Shown here in pieces: positions 28,384-37,679 of a stretch of DNA of 64,000 nucleotides. Position numbers and translations under genes: made by a program. The stretch's first letter is position 1. Each line of letters opens with the position of its first letter. Origin of the DNA: Akkermansia massiliensis (lineage in GTDB: Bacteria; Verrucomicrobiota; Verrucomicrobiia; Verrucomicrobiales; Akkermansiaceae); NCBI RefSeq assembly GCF_023516715.1, contig NZ_JAMGSI010000001.1:372001-436000 (forward strand). Reading direction: 5' to 3'. The notes under the pieces are model-generated. The model worked only from the letters and a program-made list of their open reading frames with translations, made no database searches and was not told the origin of the DNA.

Positions 28384-30321
28384 ATGTTCTCCGGTTTTCT
28401 TATGACGAGCTCCCCTTCATCCTCTCCTTCCCGCCCTGCATTTGCCCATCAGCTGGGAATGAAAGGATTCCTGATCATGGAAGGGCTGCTGAAGCTCGTG
28501 GGCATGAAAACGCTTTACCGCCTGGGGCGCGTGGCGGGCGGCGTGGCGTGGTACTTGCTGCCGCAACGCCGGAAAATTGTGGAAAGAAACCTGCGCATTG
28601 TGCTGGATCCGGCCCTGCGCGGCAGGGAACTGCAAAAATTGAGCAGGGAAAATTTCAAAAGGACGATAGCCAATTTCCTGTGCTCCGCGAAGACGGCCAC
28701 CCTGACGGATGAGCAGTTGAAAAAATGCGTCACCATCGCGGGGCATGAAGAATTTGCCGCTCCTGCGGCGGAAAGGCGCGGGCAGGTATGCGCCATAGCC
28801 CATTCCGGCAACTGGGAGGCGCTGGCGAGGATACGCGTGTTCTTTCCAGAAGTGGAACGTTACGGGTCCATGTACCGCCAGTTTGACAACCCGCTGATGG
28901 AGGAATACGTATACAAGCGGCGCACGGAGCGGGGCACGCGGATGTTTTCCAAGGAAGGCGGCATCAAGGCTCCCATGAAGATGGTCAAGGAGGGCGGCGC
29001 CCTGGGTGTGCTGAGCGACCAGTTCGTCTGGGAGGGGGTGTATGTCCCCTTCTTCGGCAAGGTGACCGGCACGACGCCGTTGCCCGCTTTGCTGCGGAAG
29101 AGGACGGGAGCGGATATGGTAGCCATCGCAGTACGCACGGATTCTCCCGGACACTGGATAGCGGACATGGGGAACGTGGTGGATTTTTCCAACTCGGACG
29201 GTTCCCTGGCGGGGGACACCATTGAAGTGAACCGGAGCCTGGAAACGTTGATCCGCAAGTCCGTTCTGGACGTGTTCTGGATGCACCACCGCTGGAAGTC
29301 CATCGACCGCTTTGCTCCGCAGGATAAAAAAACGGACGGCCTTCTGGAAAACATGGAGCTGCAGCCGTACCGCATTCTGGTGGCTGTTCCCAAGGCGCTG
29401 GATGAAGCCCTGGTGACCGTTCCCCTGGTCCGTGCGCTGAAAGCCGTCCGGCGCGACATGCAGGTGAACGTCATCTGCCCGTCCGCGCAGGCGGGGGTAT
29501 GGAAGGCGGTGCCGGAAGTCACCCATGTTCTGCCGCACGATTCCCTGAATCAGCTCCGGGAGGCGCTGGCCGCGGATGAATTTTACAATGACGGTCCGCT
29601 GGACCTGGGCGTCATGCTGGACCAGGACATGGAAACGCTCAAGGCGCTGGAACCGTACGGGCCCATGATGTTCTCCGGGCTGGACACGCATCCCGGCGCA
29701 CGGAAATACAAATTCCGGGTGAAGGCTCCCGTCCTGCGCGCCGCTCCCCCCATGCACCGGGTTCAGCTTTATCTGCAACTGGGGGGGCTGCACGGGCTGG
29801 ATGCCTGGAATCCGTCCCTGTTCCCGGTGAAAAAGGCGGCTGCGGCGGAAAACGCCCCCATCCTGCTGGCTCCGTTCTCCAGCTTGGGCAGCGCCAGTGA
29901 ATGGAGTGAGGAACAATGGGCGGAGCTGGTTTCCCTTCTGCCGGGCAGGCCCGTACTGGCCGCTCTGGAAGAAGACCGGGAACGCGCGTCCGCTCTGGCG
30001 GAACGCCTGAATGTGGAGCTGGCGGTGGGAACTCCGGAAGCCTTGTTCCCCGTGATGGATGCCGCCGTGGCGGCCGTGGCTGTGGATGGTGACATTCCGT
30101 CCCTCTGCTCCTTCCGCGGTCTTCCGGTGGTGACCCTGTTTTCCACCCGCCTCCCGGACGTTTGCCGGCCCATGGGCCCCTTCAACCGCTCCCTGTACAG
30201 CCACCAGTGCTGTTCCCCCTGCTTCCTGAAGGAGTGCGACCGTGATGTTCCCTGCAACCGCCATATTGCCGTGCAGGAGGTATTGGATGCTCTGAGGGAA
30301 ATAACAACCTCTGAAATTTAA
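28384..30321 (+). CDS. Fusion: lipid A acyltransferase (LpxL/HtrB-like) and GT9 heptosyltransferase-like domain
   Basis: 645 residues from the ATG at 28384. Residues about 25-300 are a lysophospholipid/lipid A late acyltransferase: VERNLRIVLDP, the HX4E catalytic motif HSGNWE (140-145), YRQFDNPLMEEYV, GALGVLSDQF and VPFFGKVTGTTPLPALLRKRTGA. From about residue 318 a second domain begins PYRILVAVPKALDEALVTVPLVRAL. It follows the glycosyltransferase family 9 pattern (ADP-heptose:LPS heptosyltransferase fold), ending in the typical QCCSPCFLKECDRDVPCNRHI cysteine segment. Predicted to act at the inner membrane in lipid A or LPS-core assembly. The frame is open upstream to 28204, but that part looks noncoding. 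Confidence 0.85.
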   Translation: MFSGFLMTSSPSSSPSRPAFAHQLGMKGFLIMEGLLKLVGMKTLYRLGRVAGGVAWYLLPQRRKIVERNLRIVLDPALRGRELQKLSRENFKRTIANFLCSAKTATLTDEQLKKCVTIAGHEEFAAPAAERRGQVCAIAHSGNWEALARIRVFFPEVERYGSMYRQFDNPLMEEYVYKRRTERGTRMFSKEGGIKAPMKMVKEGGALGVLSDQFVWEGVYVPFFGKVTGTTPLPALLRKRTGADMVAIAVRTDSPGHWIADMGNVVDFSNSDGSLAGDTIEVNRSLETLIRKSVLDVFWMHHRWKSIDRFAPQDKKTDGLLENMELQPYRILVAVPKALDEALVTVPLVRALKAVRRDMQVNVICPSAQAGVWKAVPEVTHVLPHDSLNQLREALAADEFYNDGPLDLGVMLDQDMETLKALEPYGPMMFSGLDTHPGARKYKFRVKAPVLRAAPPMHRVQLYLQLGGLHGLDAWNPSLFPVKKAAAAENAPILLAPFSSLGSASEWSEEQWAELVSLLPGRPVLAALEEDRERASALAERLNVELAVGTPEALFPVMDAAVAAVAVDGDIPSLCSFRGLPVVTLFSTRLPDVCRPMGPFNRSLYSHQCCSPCFLKECDRDVPCNRHIAVQEVLDALREITTSEI

Positions 30322-30395
30322 CGGGTTTCTCTACCAAGAAAAGAGCTTAGTCCTTTTTCTTATGATGAAGAAACGCCTGTGTTAAACAGGAAGTC

Positions 30396-30676
30396 ATGTC
30401 TAAAGGCATTAATTTTAAAAAGTTGAGAAATGATGCCGGTTTAACGCTGGCTCATCTTGCTGAATTGTCTGGATATGACGTGACCGATATAGTTCGTTTG
30501 GAACAGGGAGAAAAATTCCTCCCTGCATACGGGAATGTATTCTTGCGTTGCTGTTACAAGCACGGGAGGAGGGTCTGGCTTTGGATGTCAGAATATGGCG
30601 TGAACGTGCTTTAAAAGCTGAATATAAGGTAGAGATTTTACTTGGAATGGTAAAAGGAGGAATGGATGTTTTATAA
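30396..30676 (+). pseudogene. Helix-turn-helix (XRE-type) regulator broken by a 1-nt frameshift
   Basis: The ATG at 30396 has a good AGGAAG ribosome binding site 6 nt upstream. The first 40 residues (MSKGINFKKLRNDAGLTLAHLAELSGYDVTDIVRLEQGEK) are a normal XRE helix-turn-helix. After GEK the frame runs into unrelated residues and stops at 30614. Adding one A to the five-A run at 30511-30515 restores IPPCIRECILALLLQ, then AREEGLALDVRIWRERALKAE and the end GMVKGGMDVL, with stop at 30674-30676 (93 residues). This is either a pseudogene, a slippage-controlled gene or a sequencing error in a homopolymer. DNA-binding regulator of unknown target. Confidence 0.75.
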
Positions 30677-30709
30677 ACGCCTCATGGTTGAAAAGAATTT
30701 TTCCTGCCT

Positions 30710-31492
30710 TCAATGCACGGAACTTTTTAAATTTTCTTCCTGGCGGAAGATGTCGCGGACCTGTTCCGTCAGTTCCTCGGAAGGTTCCGGAACGTCCTTC
30801 AAGGTGTAGTCCAGCTTCAGTTCATCCCACTTGAAGCGCCCCATCTGGTGGAAAGGGAGCACGTCCACGCGCTCCACGTTGCCCAGGCGCGCCGCATGGC
30901 GGGAGAGCTCTGTGATGTCTTCCATGTTGTCCGTGAGGCCCGGAACCAGGACGTAGCGCAGCCAGACGGGTTTGCGGAGGGCGGCCAGGCGTTCCGCGAA
31001 TTCCAGGGTGGGGCGCAATTCCCCGCCTGCCAGGGCCCGGTACCGTTCCGGGTTCCACGCCTTGATGTCCAGCAGGACGAGGTCCGTATTCGCCAGCAGT
31101 TCTTCATCCGCGTTCGCGCCCAGATGGCCGGAGGTGTCCAGGCAGGTGTGCAGCCCCAGTTTCTTGCATCCTTTCAGTACGGTTCTCGCAAAATCCGGCT
31201 GGAAAAGGGGATCTCCCCCGGAAAGGGTGACGCCTCCGCCCGCCGCCAGCAGGAAATCCCGGTAGCGGGCTATTTCTTCAAGGACGTCGGCCACGCTTCT
31301 GCAGCGTCCCCTCCGCACGTAGGAGGTGTCCGGATTGTGGCAGTAGCGGCAGCGCAGGCTGCACCCGGACAGGAAGAGGACAAAGCGGATGCCTGGACCG
31401 TCCACGGTGCCGCAGGATTCCACGGAATGGACCAGTCCGGTGACGGCAGTTTCACCGTCCGGGGCCGGATTCTGGGAGAAAGCCTGCGGCAT
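30710..31492 (-). CDS. pflA: Pyruvate formate-lyase activating enzyme
   Basis: A 260-residue radical SAM enzyme that makes the glycyl radical on PflB under anaerobiosis. The cluster motif CSLRCRYC is near residue 44, preceded by SCGTVDGPGIRFVLFLSGC. The glycine-rich GGGVTLSGGDPLFQPDF segment binds SAM and activase-specific residues. It follows pflB after 16 nt and is probably cotranscribed. Strict anaerobic fermentation gene. Confidence 0.95.
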   Translation of the reverse strand: MPQAFSQNPAPDGETAVTGLVHSVESCGTVDGPGIRFVLFLSGCSLRCRYCHNPDTSYVRRGRCRSVADVLEEIARYRDFLLAAGGGVTLSGGDPLFQPDFARTVLKGCKKLGLHTCLDTSGHLGANADEELLANTDLVLLDIKAWNPERYRALAGGELRPTLEFAERLAALRKPVWLRYVLVPGLTDNMEDITELSRHAARLGNVERVDVLPFHQMGRFKWDELKLDYTLKDVPEPSEELTEQVRDIFRQEENLKSSVH

Positions 31493-31508
31493 CCGCTTCC
31501 TGGCTGGG

Positions 31509-33776
31509 TTAACGGGTATGGAAGGTGCGGTTGATGACCTCCTGCTGCTGTTCCCGGGTCAGCTTGATGAAGTTCACGGCATAGCCGGAAACGCGGATGG
31601 TGAGCTGGGGGTATTTTTCCGGGTGGTCCATCGCGTCAAGGAGGGTTTCCCGCTCCAGCACGTTCACGTTGATGTGGTGCCCGGTGGCGGCAAAGTAGGC
31701 GTCCAGCAGGGAGACGAGCTTCGTGCGGCGTTCCCCTTCTTCCTTGCCCAGGGCCTGCGGCACGATGGAGAAGGTGTAGGAGATGCCGTCCAGGGAGTCG
31801 CCATAGGACAGTTTGGCTACGGAGAGCATGGAGGCCACGGCTCCGTTCCTGTCCCTTCCGTGCATGGGGTTGGCGCCGGGCGCGAACGGTTCCCCGGCGC
31901 GGCGGCCGTCCGGCGTGTTGCCCGTCTTCTTGCCGTACACCACGTTGGAGGTGATGGTCAGGATGGACTGGGTGGGCAGGGAGTTGCGGTAGGTGTGAAG
32001 CTTGCGCAGCTTTTCCATGAAGTTGCTGACCAGGCTGCATGCGATTTCGTCCACGCGCGGGTCGTTGTTCCCGTAGCACGGGAATTCCCCTTCCGTCTTG
32101 AAATCCACAATCAGGCCCTCTTCATTGCGGACGGCCTTCACGGTGGCGTACTTGATGGCGGACAGGGAGTCCGCGGCCACGGAGAGCCCGGCGATGCCCG
32201 TGGCCATGGTGCGCAGGATTTCCGGATCATGCAGCGCCATTTCAATGCGTTCATAGCAGTACTTGTCGTGCATGTAGTGGATGATGTTCAGCGCGTCAAC
32301 GTAGGTTTTGGCAAGCCAGTCCTGCATCTTGTCGTACAGGGCCATCACTTCGTCGTACTTGAGCACTTCCTCCGTATAGCGCGGGGAGGGCGGGGCCACC
32401 TGTTTCCCCTTGAGTTCGTCCACGCCGCCGTTCAGGGCGTACAGCAGGCACTTGGCGAGGTTGGCGCGCGCACCGAAGAATTGCATCTGCTTGCCGATGC
32501 GCATGGCGGACACGCAGCAGGCGATGCCGTAGTCGTCACCCCAGTGCGGGCGCATCAGGTCGTCGTTCTCGTACTGGACGGAGGACGTTTCAATGGAAAC
32601 CTTGGCGCAGAAATTCTTGAAGGCTTCCGGCAGGTTCCCGGACCACAGCACCGTCAGGTTCGGCTCCGGAGCCGGACCCAGGTTGTACAGCGTCTGGAGC
32701 ATGCGGAAGGAGCTGCGGGTGACGAGGGTGCGCCCGTCTTCCCCCATGCCGCCGATGGATTCCGTCACCCAGGTGGGGTCCCCGGAGAACAGGTTGTTGT
32801 AGTCCGGCGTGCGGATGAAGCGGACGATGCGCAGCTTCATCACGAACTGGTCAATGATTTCCTGCACTCCCTCTTCCGTGATGAGGCCCTGTTCCAGGTC
32901 GCGGGTAAAGTAAATGTCAAAGAAGGTGGAGACGCGGCCCAGGGACATGGCCGCGCCGTTCTGTTCCTTCACGGCGGCCAGGTAGCCCAGGTAGGTCCAT
33001 TGCACGGCTTCGCGGGCGTTCCCGGCGGGGCGGCTGAGGTCGCAGCCGTAGGAGGCGCCCATCCGGGCGAGTTCCTCCAGGGCGCGGATTTGTTCGCTCA
33101 TTTCCTCGCGCAGGCGGATCAGCTCATCCGTAAGGGGGGAATTTTCACGGTTTTTGAGATCCTTGCGGCGTTCGGCAATCAGCTTGTCCGTGCCGTACAG
33201 GGCCACGCGGCGGTAGTCCCCGATGATGCGGCCGCGGCCGTAGGCGTCCGGAAGTCCGGTGATGATGCCGGCGGAGCGGGCGGCGCGGATGTCGGAGGTG
33301 TAGGCGTCGAAAACGCCCTCGTTATGCGTCTTGCGTATCTTGTTGAAAATATCCGCCGTTTTTTCGCACATCTTGAACCCGTAGGATTCAAGGGCCTGCT
33401 GGGCCATGCGCAGGCCGCCGAAGGGCATCAGGGCGCGTTTCAGGGGAGCGTCCGTCTGGAGGCCCACCACCACTTCCAGCTCCTTGTCAATGTAGCCGGG
33501 CTTGTGGGAGACGATGGAGGAGACCACTTCCTGGTCCGCATCCAGCACGCCGCCGTTGTCTATTTCCCGTTTCAGCAGGACTTTCAGTTCCTCCCAGAGC
33601 CGGAGCGTGCGTTGGGAAGGGCCGGAAAGAAACTCTTCATTGCCGGAATAGGGCGTGTAGTTGTTCTGGATGAAATCCCGTACGTCAATGGACTCCGTCC
33701 ATGCTCCCGGCTTGAATCCCTGCCATTCCTGCGGAAGGGCGGGGGATTCCTTCAAGTCTTTTACTATGCTGATCAT
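31509..33776 (-). CDS. pflB: Formate acetyltransferase (pyruvate formate-lyase)
   Basis: Converts pyruvate and CoA to acetyl-CoA and formate; 755 residues, the usual length. The adjacent catalytic cysteines lie in [27 protein letters not shown], and the glycyl radical Gly in [23 protein letters not shown] near the C-terminus. The N-terminal [27 protein letters not shown] matches PflB rather than other glycyl radical enzymes. Forms an operon with pflA. Confidence 0.97.
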   Translation of the reverse strand: MISIVKDLKESPALPQEWQGFKPGAWTESIDVRDFIQNNYTPYSGNEEFLSGPSQRTLRLWEELKVLLKREIDNGGVLDADQEVVSSIVSHKPGYIDKELEVVVGLQTDAPLKRALMPFGGLRMAQQALESYGFKMCEKTADIFNKIRKTHNEGVFDAYTSDIRAARSAGIITGLPDAYGRGRIIGDYRRVALYGTDKLIAERRKDLKNRENSPLTDELIRLREEMSEQIRALEELARMGASYGCDLSRPAGNAREAVQWTYLGYLAAVKEQNGAAMSLGRVSTFFDIYFTRDLEQGLITEEGVQEIIDQFVMKLRIVRFIRTPDYNNLFSGDPTWVTESIGGMGEDGRTLVTRSSFRMLQTLYNLGPAPEPNLTVLWSGNLPEAFKNFCAKVSIETSSVQYENDDLMRPHWGDDYGIACCVSAMRIGKQMQFFGARANLAKCLLYALNGGVDELKGKQVAPPSPRYTEEVLKYDEVMALYDKMQDWLAKTYVDALNIIHYMHDKYCYERIEMALHDPEILRTMATGIAGLSVAADSLSAIKYATVKAVRNEEGLIVDFKTEGEFPCYGNNDPRVDEIACSLVSNFMEKLRKLHTYRNSLPTQSILTITSNVVYGKKTGNTPDGRRAGEPFAPGANPMHGRDRNGAVASMLSVAKLSYGDSLDGISYTFSIVPQALGKEEGERRTKLVSLLDAYFAATGHHINVNVLERETLLDAMDHPEKYPQLTIRVSGYAVNFIKLTREQQQEVINRTFHTR

Positions 33777-33859
33777 AAATAGGATGTAGTGAAGAAGACC
33801 GGAGAAAGACGCTCCGCGCCCGCTGAAAGCCCGGAAGCGGCGAAACTCCGCACCACCTG

Positions 33860-33888
33860 ATTATACCGGGAATGTTAGCGGTCAACAA
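33860..33888 (-). promoter_or_regulatory. Promoter of pflBA
   Basis: On the minus strand TTGTTG (33883-33888), 17 bp, TATAAT (33860-33865). This predicts a leader of about 75 nt. Confidence 0.6.
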
Positions 33889-34047
33889 GGCCAATTCTTC
33901 CAGGCGGGGGAACTGGAACGGTTGCGCTGGTCTGTTTCAGGCATCTGGCTGTTCCGGAATAAAAAATGAGGGAAATTTACGGTTATGGGGGATAGTTTTT
34001 TCTTTACTCTCCAAATTGCCGCCAACAATATTTTAACTATCATTTTG

Positions 34048-34830
34048 ATGAAATCCCATTCATTCCTCTGTTTGTTGCTGGCGGGAGTTTCTTGCGCAGC
34101 CTTTTTCTCCGGCGCGTGCGCCAATGAGCTGCCGTCTACGCTAAAGCCTCAGGTGAACGAGCGCGCCGTTTATGACTGGAATGGCCGTCATAAGGCCGTG
34201 ATGGAGAGGAACCGGAGCGTTAATCCGGAATATGCCGTCTTTAGCGACAGCATTACCCACCGCTGGGGAGGGGAGCCTTCCGGAGACAACAGGGGCCTGG
34301 GGACGGGAAAGGAGGCATGGAAAAATCTTTTCTCCCCTCATACGGTGACCAATATGGGGTTTGGCTCAGATTACGTGGACAATGCCTACTACCGTGTGCA
34401 GCTTGGGGAACTGGACGGAATCTCTCCGCGCGTGATCATCGTGCTTTTGGGAACCAATAATCTTGGCGGCAGGAAGGATACCCCCCAGTCATGCGCGGAC
34501 AACCTCAAGGCTTTTGTGAGCCTGGTGGGGCGGAAGTGCCCGGCCTCTAAAATCCTGCTCCTGGGCATTCTGCCCAGGAAGGAAAAGGCGGTGGCGCCCC
34601 TGATTGTGGAAACCAATAAAATGATATCCGTTCTTGCTGATGGAAAGAGGGTGTTTTTTGCCAATCCGGGCACGGCGTTCCTGGCAGAAGATGGCGTGTC
34701 GCCAAAGAGCGGCCTGCTGGTGGATGGCTTGCATCCCAGTGCTGCGGGATATGACGTGCTGGGGAAGGAATTGAGTTCGCTTCTGGAGAAAATAGACGGC
34801 AGATACAAGGGAGGTTCCGTAGTTCGGTAA
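34048..34830 (+). CDS. Secreted SGNH/GDSL hydrolase, copy 1
   Basis: 260 residues. The signal peptide MKSHSFLCLLLAGVSCAAFFSGACA is followed by an SGNH hydrolase domain of the PAF-acetylhydrolase/acetylesterase type. Block I reads FSDSITHRWGG, with Ser in the GDS position of the Gly; block III is LLGTNNLGG and block V is DGLHPSAAG (catalytic Asp and His). The start is set by the signal peptide. It is a tandem paralogue of the next gene and lies upstream of a sialidase-like gene, so removal of O-acetyl groups from mucin sialic acids is a reasonable inference, not shown by the sequence. Confidence 0.88.
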   Translation: MKSHSFLCLLLAGVSCAAFFSGACANELPSTLKPQVNERAVYDWNGRHKAVMERNRSVNPEYAVFSDSITHRWGGEPSGDNRGLGTGKEAWKNLFSPHTVTNMGFGSDYVDNAYYRVQLGELDGISPRVIIVLLGTNNLGGRKDTPQSCADNLKAFVSLVGRKCPASKILLLGILPRKEKAVAPLIVETNKMISVLADGKRVFFANPGTAFLAEDGVSPKSGLLVDGLHPSAAGYDVLGKELSSLLEKIDGRYKGGSVVR

Positions 34831-34985
34831 GACAGGAATGGGAGGATGCGCGTCCTGATGTTCCGGCGCGGCATGGCCGGCTGTCGGGGCAGTGGTCTTT
34901 TTCTTCCGGGAAAGGCCGCTTCAGCATGTGGTCTTGATGCGTGGAAGTATTTCCTTAAACTGCTTTTCAATTCCGTTTTTCCGTC

Positions 34986-35774
34986 ATGAATTCCCTGCTG
35001 TATACGTTCACTGCGCTGCTGGGCGCCGCCTGCCTGGCGCTCCCCGCATTTTCCGCTCCTGCGGCCGCGCTGCCCGCCACCCTGAAGCCGGAACCCCACC
35101 AGCGGGATCCGTATGACTGGAATGCGCGGCATGAAGCCGTCAAGAAGCGGAACCGGGCCGTGAAGCCGGAATACGTGATGATAGGGGACAGCATCACCCA
35201 TCATTGGGGAGGGGAACCCTCCGGAGACAGCAGGAAGGCGGGGGAGGCCTCCTGGGAGAAATTGTTCGGTCCCCATGCGGTGACCAACATGGGCTTTGGC
35301 TTTGATTACGTGGACAATGCCTATTACCGCGTGCAGAACGGGGAGCTGGCCGGCATCTCCCCGCGGGTCATCATTATTCTGCTGGGAACCAACAATCTGG
35401 GCCACCGGAAGGATGCTCCGCAGGCCTGTGCGGACAATATCAAGGCATTTGTCCGCCTGGTGCATCAGAAATGCCCCTCTTCCAAAATCCTGCTGCTGGG
35501 CATTCTGCCCAGGAGGGAGAAAAACCTGGCGGAGCCGGTGAAGCAGACGAACAAGCTGCTCGCAAAGCTGCAGAATGGAAAAAACGTCTTTTTTGCCGAT
35601 CCGGGGAAGGCTCTCCTTTCCGCGGACGGCGTTTCTCCGCGCAATGAATTGATGAAGGATGTAGTGCATCCCAACGCCAAAGGGTATGAGGTGCTGGAGA
35701 AGGAACTGTCCGTACTTCTGAAAAAGCTGGATGCGAAATACCGCGGCGGGAAATCCGCGGGCAAGCATTCCTGA
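34986..35774 (+). CDS. Secreted SGNH/GDSL hydrolase, copy 2
   Basis: 262 residues. The signal peptide MNSLLYTFTALLGAACLALPAFSA is followed by the same domain as copy 1, with the canonical nucleophile block MIGDSITHHWGG, LLGTNNLGH and a DVVHPNAKG block V. Long stretches (PYDWNARHEAVKKRNRAVKPEY, TNMGFGFDYVDNAYYRVQ) match copy 1 closely, so the pair arose by tandem duplication. Predicted periplasmic or secreted carbohydrate esterase. The nearest neighbour downstream is the sialidase-like gene. Confidence 0.9.
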   Translation: MNSLLYTFTALLGAACLALPAFSAPAAALPATLKPEPHQRDPYDWNARHEAVKKRNRAVKPEYVMIGDSITHHWGGEPSGDSRKAGEASWEKLFGPHAVTNMGFGFDYVDNAYYRVQNGELAGISPRVIIILLGTNNLGHRKDAPQACADNIKAFVRLVHQKCPSSKILLLGILPRREKNLAEPVKQTNKLLAKLQNGKNVFFADPGKALLSADGVSPRNELMKDVVHPNAKGYEVLEKELSVLLKKLDAKYRGGKSAGKHS

Positions 35775-35859
35775 CGGTGGTCTTTTTGAGGAAGGAGGGA
35801 ATTGTGCTTGAAGGGGAAGTCCTGTTTGAGGAAAATGTACCGCCTTTAGTATTTGATTT

Positions 35860-37647
35860 ATGAAAAACCTGTTGTTTGCGTTGTTTGCCGGTTCCGTCTG
35901 CTGCTGTTATGCCCAGCAGAACGCCGCTCCCGCTCCGGAGCCTGAAATTGTCGCTACGCCGCCGTCCGATGCCGGGCGCGGCCTCATCCGCGTGAACTCC
36001 CGTGAAATCCGCCATTACTCCGGCACCCGCAAGGAACCGGACTACCTGGTCAGCAAGGACAACGGAAAGACCTGGGAAATGAAGGCGGCTCCGAGCGGTT
36101 ACCCGCCCAACTACGGTGGCATTCCCAAGGAATCCCCGGCGATTGCGCGCAACCCCGTGACCAGGGAATTCATCCGCGTGCAGCCCATCGGAGGGTTCAT
36201 CTTCCTCTCCAAGGGAGGCCTGGACGGCAAGTGGTTTGCGGTCACGAACGACGGCAAGCTGGAGGAAGACTGGAAAAATCCGGAGAAGCAGAAAAATCTG
36301 AAAAAACTGGGCGGCATCATGCGCACGCCCACCTTTGTCAACAAGGGCAGGAGGGTGATCGTGCCGTTCCATAACATGGGCGGCGGCACCAAGTTCCATA
36401 TTTCCGACGACGGAGGCCTGACCTGGCGCGTGTCCAAAAATGGCGTTACCTCTCCCAAGCATGAAGCCAGGCCGCCCCACCAGGGCGTCAGGTGGTTCAA
36501 CAATGCCGTGGAAGCCACAGTGCTGGAAATGAAGGACGGCACCCTGTGGGCGCTGGCCCGCACCTCCCAGGACCAGGCGTGGCAGGCTTTCTCCAAGGAT
36601 TTCGGTGAAACATGGAGCAAGCCGGAGCCGTCCCGTTTCTTCGGAACCCTGACCATGAATACGCTGGGCCGCCTGGATGACGGAACCATCGTCTCCCTGT
36701 GGACGAACACGATGGCCCTGCCTGAAAACGCCACGGCAGGCAACGGCACGTGGGAGGACGTGTTCACCAACCGTGATTCCCACCACATTGCCCTTTCCAA
36801 TGACGAGGGCAAGACCTGGTACGGATTCCGGGAAATCATTCTGGACGAACACCGCAACCATCCCGGCTATGCCACCCTGGACGGTCCGGAGGACCGCGGC
36901 AAGCACCAGAGTGAAATGGTGCAGCTTGACAAGAACCGCATCCTGATTTCCCTGGGGCAGCACAAAAACCACCGCCGCCTGGTCATTGTGGACCGCCGCT
37001 GGGTGGCTGCCAAAACGCGTTCCACGCAGACGGGCAGGGACCTGGACGGCCAGTGGACCATCCATACCTATATCCCCCAGAAAAAAGGCCATTGCAGCTA
37101 TAACCGCAAACCCTCCGCTGAACTGGTGCCCGACCCCTCTGGAGGTGGAAAAAAAGTGCTGCAAATCAAACGCCTGAATGATCCAGAACTGGTTAATGAG
37201 AAATCCAATGTGGATTACCAGAACGGGGGCGCCACCTGGAACTTCCCGAACGGGACCACGGGGCTGGTCAAGTTCCGCTTCCGTGTGGCGGACGGGGACC
37301 AGGCGGACGATTCCGGCCTTCAGGTTTCCCTGACGGACCGCCTGTTCAATGCCTGTGATACCACCACGAAGGATTACGCCCTGTTCACCTTCCCCATCAA
37401 GCTGAAGCCCGCGCCCCATCTGCTGCTGGGCATGAAAAAAGTTCCTTTTGCGCCCGGCGCGTGGCATGAAATTTCCATTCTGTGGCAGGGGCCGCAGGCT
37501 GTGGTCTCCCTGGACGGGAAGAAGGCCGGAACGCTGAAAATGGCCAATCAATCTCCCAACGGAGCCAGTTACATCCATTTCATCAGCACCGGTTCCAAAC
37601 CGGATGCCGGCATCCTGCTGGATACGGTGAACGCCCGGGTGAAATAA
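35860..37647 (+). CDS. Secreted sialidase-like BNR-repeat glycoside hydrolase
   Basis: 595 residues. The N-terminal signal peptide is MKNLLFALFAGSVCCCYA. Four Asp boxes (S-x-D-x-G-x-T-W) lie at about 65-72, 182-189, 245-252 and 313-320, spaced as in a six-bladed sialidase propeller. Conserved runs include GGTKFHISDDGGLTW, LDDGTIVSLW and YATLDGPEDRGKHQSEMVQL. Residues from about 385 form a second beta-sandwich, LamG/lectin-like domain. I do not see a clear FRIP motif near the N-terminus, so assignment to GH33 is uncertain and the newer GH181 family should be considered. Likely role: release of sialic acid from mucin glycans. Confidence 0.82.
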   Translation: MKNLLFALFAGSVCCCYAQQNAAPAPEPEIVATPPSDAGRGLIRVNSREIRHYSGTRKEPDYLVSKDNGKTWEMKAAPSGYPPNYGGIPKESPAIARNPVTREFIRVQPIGGFIFLSKGGLDGKWFAVTNDGKLEEDWKNPEKQKNLKKLGGIMRTPTFVNKGRRVIVPFHNMGGGTKFHISDDGGLTWRVSKNGVTSPKHEARPPHQGVRWFNNAVEATVLEMKDGTLWALARTSQDQAWQAFSKDFGETWSKPEPSRFFGTLTMNTLGRLDDGTIVSLWTNTMALPENATAGNGTWEDVFTNRDSHHIALSNDEGKTWYGFREIILDEHRNHPGYATLDGPEDRGKHQSEMVQLDKNRILISLGQHKNHRRLVIVDRRWVAAKTRSTQTGRDLDGQWTIHTYIPQKKGHCSYNRKPSAELVPDPSGGGKKVLQIKRLNDPELVNEKSNVDYQNGGATWNFPNGTTGLVKFRFRVADGDQADDSGLQVSLTDRLFNACDTTTKDYALFTFPIKLKPAPHLLLGMKKVPFAPGAWHEISILWQGPQAVVSLDGKKAGTLKMANQSPNGASYIHFISTGSKPDAGILLDTVNARVK

Positions 37648-37653
37648 AAGGCG

Positions 37654-37677
37654 TCCTGCCGCAGGGGGGCGGCAGGA
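37654..37677 (-). terminator. Hairpin between convergent genes
   Basis: TCCTGCCGC (37654-37662) pairs with GCGGCAGGA (37669-37677). The end of the sialidase-like gene and that of the ankyrin gene converge here; a T run follows on the minus strand. Confidence 0.5.
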
Positions 37678-37679
37678 AC

